Of a stretch of 29,042 bases of DNA, positions 23,024-29,042 are shown one piece after another. Both the position numbers and the translations under genes were made by a program. This stretch comes from a virus: positions 1-29,042 of the IMG/VR virus record IMGVR_UViG_3300048134_000007. One strand, given 5' to 3'. Each line of letters opens with the position of its first letter. The first letter of the stretch is position 1. The notes under the pieces were generated by a model that saw only the letters and a list, made by a program, of their open reading frames with translations, did not search any database and was not told where the DNA came from.

Positions 23024-26000
23024 TATGTAGAAACTGCTATAACTCTTAAATCTTTAAATAAAGGTGGTTTAGACGAGTTTGTTGACCTAAACACAATTTT
23101 TATTTGATACTGATTAAATGCTTCTATTTCATTAGGGTGAGCATTATATCTGTATTCTAAGAAATTAGATTCGTCTGCACCAACAGGACTTTCTAATGGC
23201 ATAAGTGTATATGGTTCTTCGTGTATATTTACACCTTCATTTGCAGTTCTAAAGTAAACTTCAAAATCTGCTTCTGCAGGTCTACGAGAATTAAATATTA
23301 CTTTTAAATTCACTCCATCTTCTAGTAAAGTAATAGGTCTAGTTATATGCTTACTGATATGTGACCCACCTTGAGGTTCTGTTTCAGCAGTAAAAAACAA
23401 CGGAACATTAAACCCTGTTGTGGCACCACTTGCTTGTTTATCAATTCTATTATGAATTGTAGTCAATGAACATCTTTGTGTATCAATTACTGGCGAAACG
23501 TCTGCTCTAATTGTATCAATAGTTGCTCGTAATTCTACAGACTTATTACCGTGTCCTGTTCCTACACCTAACTCAACATCTTCATCTGAGTCGTGTGCTA
23601 TCATTCTAGGAGCATCGAAGAAGTTCTCGTCACCTAGTCTAATATCATTTGAGAAATTATCATCTTTACTAAATCTTGTTTCTGAACCAGCAAGAGATTT
23701 ACCTGTAGTAAACTTCGCACCTAAATTAAATGTAGTATCTTCTGGTAAAAGTGTGTCCATAGTCGGTACAACTATATCAAATTCTATGTTTTTAGTACAT
23801 GTAACATTATCACCACCTATATAACCAGATGCACTTGCATTTCCTGACTGAGGCGCATTGAATTGAAAACCATTACCATCTACTGCAGTTACAGTATGTT
23901 TGGCGTGAAGACTTCCTTGGTTCAAAGTACCTGAAGAATCAATACCATTTTGTCCATTAGTAATACTGACACCTTCAATCATGACAGTATCATTAACATG
24001 TAATCCATGGTCTGGCATTAATACATTTATGACTTTACTACTTGCAGTAGTTAGTATTGGGTTATTAATTAATTTTTGTTTTGGCACACTTGCATTTTCA
24101 AATGTTGCAGTACCACCAGCAGTCGTAAATTGTGCTTTAGATATTTTAAATGCCAAGTCTTGTGTTTGGTCTGGTTCCCATGTAGTACCATTTTGTGATT
24201 TAAATAAACTACCCATTGAAGGTTGTTTGTTAATTCTTTTCTCAGTACTACCTAGTTCAAATTCATAAGTTCTACCAACATATGCATTATAACTTGTACA
24301 ATCTGAAAGCAGTACAACTGCATATTCTGTGTCTGCATTTAAGAATATTGGTTCGTCAAAAACAAAATCTGTTGGTGCCGCAAGAGCATTTGCTTGAGTA
24401 CCTGTCGCAGTATTTACACTTCCAGGATTAACAAATACAGATGACCCTGGGAAAATTTGTGATGAACTTGGGTGACCATTAACCATTGGTCTTATTTGTA
24501 ATTGTACAGGAATAGCATCGTCTTTAGTAGCAAAATAACATTGTACTTTAGTTATAAACATACCATTTGGCGCAGTTACCCTAAATGATTGTGCAAGTGG
24601 GTCATGCCATGTGACTGTGTCCCAACGTCTTGTCGCAGTAACAGTTAGTCTAGTTGAACGTATAGTTTCTTGTCTAGTATCTAATGTGCCTTTAGCAGTA
24701 AAGATTGCAGAAGCAACAGAAGTTGAAGATGGTTCATCATCAACAGAAATATCTAATAACTTAAATTCTCTTTCACCAACTCTAAATTTATTTGTATCAG
24801 AAGATGGTATTAAGAATGAACCTTCTACTTTACCTGAAGCATCAGTCACTAAAGTCGATGAAGTATTAGGGTGAGCATTTAAATTTTGATACTGATTACC
24901 TCTATACTCTTGTCCACTAACATCTTTAAAAGTTTCTGCTTTTACAAAATTATCAAATGACACACCATCAAAGAATGGATAGTATCTAGTTGCAGGTCTT
25001 AAACCTTCTGCTCTAAAGAACACTAATCTTGGTCTCATGAAAGGTATAAATGTTAACGATACAGTTCTGTCACCTATTATTTCATTTATTGTTCCTGAAC
25101 CAACAACTTGTCTTTGTGAGAAAGTTTCTGTAGTTCTAAGTAATGCTCCACCACCACCTAAATTTTGAGATTGTTGAGAAGTAAATCTTTCAGTTACACT
25201 TGTAGTTGTCGCAGTTTCAATACCTGCCCAGTTCCATACCCAGTTACCAAACCAAGGAGTTGTGTCTAAATTACCAACACCACCGACAATACCATTAAGT
25301 CTAACACTATTCCATATCATTCTCAATGCTTGAGCATTTTGATTTCCTTGACCATTAACATCACCAATGTCAATAGTTGCTTCTTGATTAACAACTTTTG
25401 CAGGGTCATATTTAGTATCTGTCCATGTATCAGATGCAGGAGAAAGTCTGATTTGACCTTCATTACTTATTACTGCAAATGGGTTAATATTTTCTGTGCC
25501 AGAAATTTGTGTTTGTACTATAGCATCAGTTTCCGTATGTGTCAAGTAAACATTATCACCCTTTAATATAGTATTTGTAGATTTACCAGAATCATATATT
25601 AAAGGTATGTTTTGTGTTGAAACGTGTGGGTGTAAAGTGTTTGTACTAGGGTCAACAGATGCACGATAATCTGGGTCTTGAGCATCAGATAAACCTCTAT
25701 CGTTAAAGTTATCTACTAAGAAACCAGACTTAGTTCTGGCAGTACCACCAGAATCAGTAATTAATAAGTTTTCTGTTTGTGCTTCTAAAAATGATAGTGC
25801 AGTTGTTTCTTCTAATCCATCAATTCTTTCTTCAAGTCTAGCAATGTCTTGCATTCTAAATCTTTTATACTTAAGTGTTTTTACACTAGCATCTGAATCT
25901 GATATACCATAACCATTCATATTTACTTCAAATAAATTTAAAGTATTTTCAGGTACAGGTGGCAGTTGTCTAGCAAAACCTGCCTGACCCGAAATAAGTT

Positions 26001-28266
26001 GTAATGTTCCATCAGTACTTGCAACAACTCTATCTGCTCTTGGTAAATAGTATTCAATATCTGTATTTACAATGTCACCTGTTGAAGGTAAATCGTGAGT
26101 ATGAGTAAATGCACCTGCAGACGAACCACTATCAGATGCTTTTATACCTCTAAAGTCAACTACGTCTCTTAAATTTACAATTGTTCTTTGGTCTGGTCTG
26201 TAATCAGGAATGTCTTCATATTCTACTTGACCAGTATATGAATTTACTGAGAAGAAGTCACCTGTTGCACCATGTGTAAAGTGTTTGTATTTAACATAAA
26301 CATTACCACTTGGTGCAGTTGCACTTGATTTTAAAATAATTCTACCAGTTTGATAAAATGCTGGTCTTTGTCCATTATCTAAATCAAAGTTTGCACTTAT
26401 ATCAGCACCACTTGAACTACCATCTTTTATTTCTTCAATTGTGTAAATGTCTGGGTGGTCTAGTTTTACATAAACTAATTGTCCTGCAGTTCCATCAGCA
26501 ATACCATTTGTAATAGGCGCTCTAGTGACAGTTGATTCTGCAAGTGTTTTTGTTCTTGATGAACCATTGCTTTTGTTTACTTTTGCATAAATTGTGTGTG
26601 CTCCATCTGGCAATGCAGAAATAGTTAATGACTGTGACCCTACTGACCCAAAAGTTGGATTAGCAACTCTGTCACCACTTGAATCTGTAGTAACAATCCA
26701 ATCAGCAGTATTTACAAAAGTCTCTCCACTTAATGCAGTTAACGTAACAGTTCCTGAACTTACTGTACCAGCGAAGACTCTCTGTACCTCAAAGTTAATA
26801 TCAGATAAAGTTTTTGGCCTTACTCTAGGTGTAGGGAATACTATTGCACTATTATTACCTTCTTTTAATACTGCTTGAGAACCTGTCAGTAATATTTTCA
26901 AAAAGTCTGTCGTGCCTGTACCAATTGTTCTTGTGCTTCTAAAGTTTTCTCCAGAGTTCATTTTTATATCGTAAAGATATGCTCTGAAATTAGCACCATC
27001 TTTTGTTATTGAACGAACTCTTACGGTACCAATAATACTAGCACCTGGATTAGTTGTTGATGTTGATAAATTTACTCGTGAACCATCAACAGGAATAAGA
27101 CCTTCAATAGTATCACAAGTAACAAATGAACCATAATTTACACCAACAGTTTCATTATTAATTGTAGTTGTTGTTCTTGGTTTTGGTACAACAAGTTTTG
27201 TTGGTTTTTCTTTATTGCAACGATATCCATTTATGTATGCAGTTCCTGAAGATACGTTTGCAATTAAATTTGTAGATGCTCCTGCCGAATCTGCTTCTAA
27301 ACTCAATCTAAATGGATTAACAATGTAATTACCTGACTCTTCTCTTGTTCTCAAAGCAAGAACATCACCTATTTTATTATAGTCATCTGTACCTGTTACT
27401 TGTTCTACTATCTCACCAGCAACTACGTCACAATAGAAAACAAAGTTTTGTGTTCCTGTAACATCTGAACTTCTTGTAAGTGTTAAATTAATTCTATATC
27501 GGTCTGCACCTGGGGCAGTGGTATTTGGTACTGCACCTTGATTATCATACAATGCGGCATCGTCTGCAAACGTGACTATATCTTCTGTAACTACAAAACC
27601 AACTACTTCTGTTGGAAACTTAGAATACTTTCTTAATAAAATAGATTGGTTTTTAGCAAAAACAAAATGTCCTCTTACAAAGAAATCACCAGCACCATTA
27701 CTGACTAATGTACCTTGTCCTGTTGACGGGTTAGCAGTAGTGTTTGTTGACTGAACTGTTAGAGTTGTTGCACCAGAAGTAATGTTTTCTCCTGGAGTAA
27801 ATCTTACAGGTGTAGTACCTGATAAATTACTAGGACTTTCGGTATATTGAACAAAAAGAGTTGCAGGGTCACCAGTTGCCGATACACTTGCAGATAATTC
27901 TGCTAAAGAAGTGTCTGTAACTGCTTGTGCAACTCGAACAACTCGTGCTTTAATACTTGATGTAGCACCAGTAAATTCTAATCCAACAAGTGAAGTAACT
28001 TGGTCATCTGTAATAGTGCTTGATAATTTAACAAATTCATATGAGTTATCAATTGTTGGACCACCAGGGTTAACTGCGGCACCATCTTTAAATACATGTC
28101 TACCAAGTCTTGCAAGTTCTTCTTGAGTTATAGTTTGTGCTTGTGTAAGTTCTCTTGCTTGGACTGCCCTACCAGAATTGAATAATATTCTATGATAATT
28201 ATCACTATCTGCGAAGTCATCTTTATAGGTAACTCCGAATGTATTTTTAGTAAATGTTGTTGCCAT
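23023..28266 (-). CDS. Large DUF4815 virion protein (baseplate/proximal fibre)
   Basis: This 1747-residue protein opens with YHRILFNSGRAVQARELTQA (24-43) and then LGRHVFKDGA, the recognised start of DUF4815 proteins of T4-like marine phages. Later landmarks are a RLEERIDGLEETTALSF coiled coil (about 803-820), YYPFFDGVSFDNFV (about 1096-1109) and DPLAQSFRVTAPNGMFITKV (about 1222-1241). The many beta-rich and Asp-Ser-rich stretches between suggest a series of sandwich domains. The family is annotated as virion structural. The position just after gp8, where T4 has baseplate genes 9-11, suggests a baseplate-proximal or long-fibre attachment role. The gene begins 4 nt after gp8 ends. No internal frameshift is visible. 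Confidence 0.88.
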   Translation of the reverse strand: MATTFTKNTFGVTYKDDFADSDNYHRILFNSGRAVQARELTQAQTITQEELARLGRHVFKDGAAVNPGGPTIDNSYEFVKLSSTITDDQVTSLVGLEFTGATSSIKARVVRVAQAVTDTSLAELSASVSATGDPATLFVQYTESPSNLSGTTPVRFTPGENITSGATTLTVQSTNTTANPSTGQGTLVSNGAGDFFVRGHFVFAKNQSILLRKYSKFPTEVVGFVVTEDIVTFADDAALYDNQGAVPNTTAPGADRYRINLTLTRSSDVTGTQNFVFYCDVVAGEIVEQVTGTDDYNKIGDVLALRTREESGNYIVNPFRLSLEADSAGASTNLIANVSSGTAYINGYRCNKEKPTKLVVPKPRTTTTINNETVGVNYGSFVTCDTIEGLIPVDGSRVNLSTSTTNPGASIIGTVRVRSITKDGANFRAYLYDIKMNSGENFRSTRTIGTGTTDFLKILLTGSQAVLKEGNNSAIVFPTPRVRPKTLSDINFEVQRVFAGTVSSGTVTLTALSGETFVNTADWIVTTDSSGDRVANPTFGSVGSQSLTISALPDGAHTIYAKVNKSNGSSRTKTLAESTVTRAPITNGIADGTAGQLVYVKLDHPDIYTIEEIKDGSSSGADISANFDLDNGQRPAFYQTGRIILKSSATAPSGNVYVKYKHFTHGATGDFFSVNSYTGQVEYEDIPDYRPDQRTIVNLRDVVDFRGIKASDSGSSAGAFTHTHDLPSTGDIVNTDIEYYLPRADRVVASTDGTLQLISGQAGFARQLPPVPENTLNLFEVNMNGYGISDSDASVKTLKYKRFRMQDIARLEERIDGLEETTALSFLEAQTENLLITDSGGTARTKSGFLVDNFNDRGLSDAQDPDYRASVDPSTNTLHPHVSTQNIPLIYDSGKSTNTILKGDNVYLTHTETDAIVQTQISGTENINPFAVISNEGQIRLSPASDTWTDTKYDPAKVVNQEATIDIGDVNGQGNQNAQALRMIWNSVRLNGIVGGVGNLDTTPWFGNWVWNWAGIETATTTSVTERFTSQQSQNLGGGGALLRTTETFSQRQVVGSGTINEIIGDRTVSLTFIPFMRPRLVFFRAEGLRPATRYYPFFDGVSFDNFVKAETFKDVSGQEYRGNQYQNLNAHPNTSSTLVTDASGKVEGSFLIPSSDTNKFRVGEREFKLLDISVDDEPSSTSVASAIFTAKGTLDTRQETIRSTRLTVTATRRWDTVTWHDPLAQSFRVTAPNGMFITKVQCYFATKDDAIPVQLQIRPMVNGHPSSSQIFPGSSVFVNPGSVNTATGTQANALAAPTDFVFDEPIFLNADTEYAVVLLSDCTSYNAYVGRTYEFELGSTEKRINKQPSMGSLFKSQNGTTWEPDQTQDLAFKISKAQFTTAGGTATFENASVPKQKLINNPILTTASSKVINVLMPDHGLHVNDTVMIEGVSITNGQNGIDSSGTLNQGSLHAKHTVTAVDGNGFQFNAPQSGNASASGYIGGDNVTCTKNIEFDIVVPTMDTLLPEDTTFNLGAKFTTGKSLAGSETRFSKDDNFSNDIRLGDENFFDAPRMIAHDSDEDVELGVGTGHGNKSVELRATIDTIRADVSPVIDTQRCSLTTIHNRIDKQASGATTGFNVPLFFTAETEPQGGSHISKHITRPITLLEDGVNLKVIFNSRRPAEADFEVYFRTANEGVNIHEEPYTLMPLESPVGADESNFLEYRYNAHPNEIEAFNQYQIKIVFRSTNSSKPPLFKDLRVIAVST

Positions 28267-28270
28267 AGTA

Positions 28271-29042
28271 TTATACCTGTATTACGATTTTAATATCTTC
28301 TGTTTGTTCTGCAGACCTTGTAATCGCCGCACGATTATCAATATACAGTAAATCACCAGTAAATGGATTCACTTCTGCTTTTATAAATGCGGCAGTACCA
28401 CTATCATATCCAGATGATGCTTCTATGTTACCGCCACCTGTTCCATCTGATTCTGTTAATGCCTCACCAGCAATAAAGTTTGCAAATCCTGTTGAGTCAT
28501 TTTGATGATAGAACAATGCAGTTCCACTACCTGAACCCGAATCTTTATCTACGATTGCTCTTGCGCCTGATGTGCCACCAACAATTGTTTTATCTTCTGT
28601 AAAATTATTAGAAAGCGATGCTAACTGTAATCCTCTTACTGCTCTACCTGTAGATGCAGTAAAGAGTGTACCACCACCAGAATCTGAATCACCAGAATAA
28701 TGTCTACCTTGAACCATTAACTGTCTAAATACATTTCCTGATGAATCAACTTTTGGATTCTTTAATAATCCTACTTGTCTAAAATCTTGTCCAATAATAA
28801 AGTCAAGACTTTCTTCACCTGTCGGTTTAGCATTAAACATCAATGATGATGATTTTAAATCGTCTGTTGGGTCATGTCCAAGTCCCAATGGAGGTGAAAG
28901 TATTGGTCTAATCTGTGCTTTTGCAGATACAGTACCACCACCAGTAATTTTAACACTTGCATAGTTATAATTTTGTCCCATGTTTGCAAGTTTAAAAGTG
29001 TTGTCTGAACTATCTGTAACTTTTACATCAACAATTTGATTG
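28271..29042 (-). CDS. 8: Baseplate wedge protein, T4 gp8-like (C-terminal part, cut by window edge)
   Basis: The reading frame stays open from an internal Met at 28981 to the right edge; I translated the extra 20 codons (…VTDSSDNFKLANMGQNYNY), so about 257 residues are visible and the start is outside. The motif RPILSPPLGLGHDPTDDLKS matches the conserved gp8 segment (isP..GHG.DP..EL). Then come LDFIIGQDFRQVGLLKNP and VNPFTGDLLYIDNRAAITRS with the ending EQTEDIKIVIQV, all typical of gp8. In T4 gp8 dimers form part of the six baseplate wedges. Insertions rich in DSG and DSD lie between these motifs. Confidence 0.9.
   Translation of the reverse strand, partial: NQIVDVKVTDSSDNTFKLANMGQNYNYASVKITGGGTVSAKAQIRPILSPPLGLGHDPTDDLKSSSLMFNAKPTGEESLDFIIGQDFRQVGLLKNPKVDSSGNVFRQLMVQGRHYSGDSDSGGGTLFTASTGRAVRGLQLASLSNNFTEDKTIVGGTSGARAIVDKDSGSGSGTALFYHQNDSTGFANFIAGEALTESDGTGGGNIEASSGYDSGTAAFIKAEVNPFTGDLLYIDNRAAITRSAEQTEDIKIVIQV

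Overview
This window is the structural and packaging gene block of a T4-like myophage, almost certainly marine. The best-fitting groups are the T4-like cyanophages and the pelagiphages of the HTVC008M kind. Three things point there. The DNA is A+T-rich. All 25 genes are packed on the minus strand with gaps of 0-90 nt. The gene order follows the T4 late block: 8 - [tail fibre/baseplate region] - 13 - 14 - 15 - 16 - 17 - 18 - 19 - 20 - prohead core genes - 21. Host and species cannot be read from the window. No tRNA, rRNA, IS element, CRISPR array or integrase was seen, and no stretch over 300 nt lacks a gene.

Reading in the direction of transcription (high to low coordinates): (i) 29042-23023 holds the end of a gp8-like baseplate wedge gene and a 1747-residue DUF4815 virion protein. 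(ii) 23023-19375 holds a small coiled-coil protein, two paralogous tail-fibre proteins with the same shaft but different tips, and a 105-residue unknown. (iii) 19354-16128 holds a protein with an unusual four-residue repeat, a coiled-coil protein, a glycosyltransferase and an oxygenase-like protein. (iv) 16057-5223 holds a BppU-like small structural protein, a 1836-residue fibre built largely of ten-residue repeats, neck proteins gp13 and gp14, tail completion protein gp15, an inserted 2OG-Fe(II) oxygenase, and both terminase subunits gp16/gp17. (v) 5134-2811 holds tail sheath and tail tube. (vi) 2728-541 holds the portal, a 67-residue protein joining a calcium-type loop to a lysine-rich tail, and a very acidic gp67-like core protein. 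(vii) 488-1 holds a small protein in the gp68 position and the N-terminus of the gp21 prohead protease.

Exact copies of the T4 late-promoter core TATAAATA lie upstream of six genes. They split the block into probable late transcription units, so the phage probably uses T4-type late transcription (gp55/gp33/gp45). Three of these promoters overlap inverted repeats. In two cases the repeat would pair with or next to the ribosome-binding site in read-through RNA, but RNA started at the late promoter would lack the 5' arm. Two other TATAAATA elements lie only 5-7 nt before the start codon, predicting leaderless or nearly leaderless mRNAs.

Together the genes build the head (portal, core, protease), package DNA (gp16/gp17), join head to tail (gp13/14/15), build the tail (gp18/19) and form the baseplate and fibres. 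The glycosyltransferase and two oxygenase-like genes sit inside these late units, so they may modify virion proteins or the cell surface. That is inference only. The least ordinary features are the promoter/hairpin layouts, the EF-loop/histone-H1-like small protein, the tetrapeptide repeat expanded inside one module of a three-module protein, and the Asp-Ser-rich signature shared by many unrelated virion proteins.
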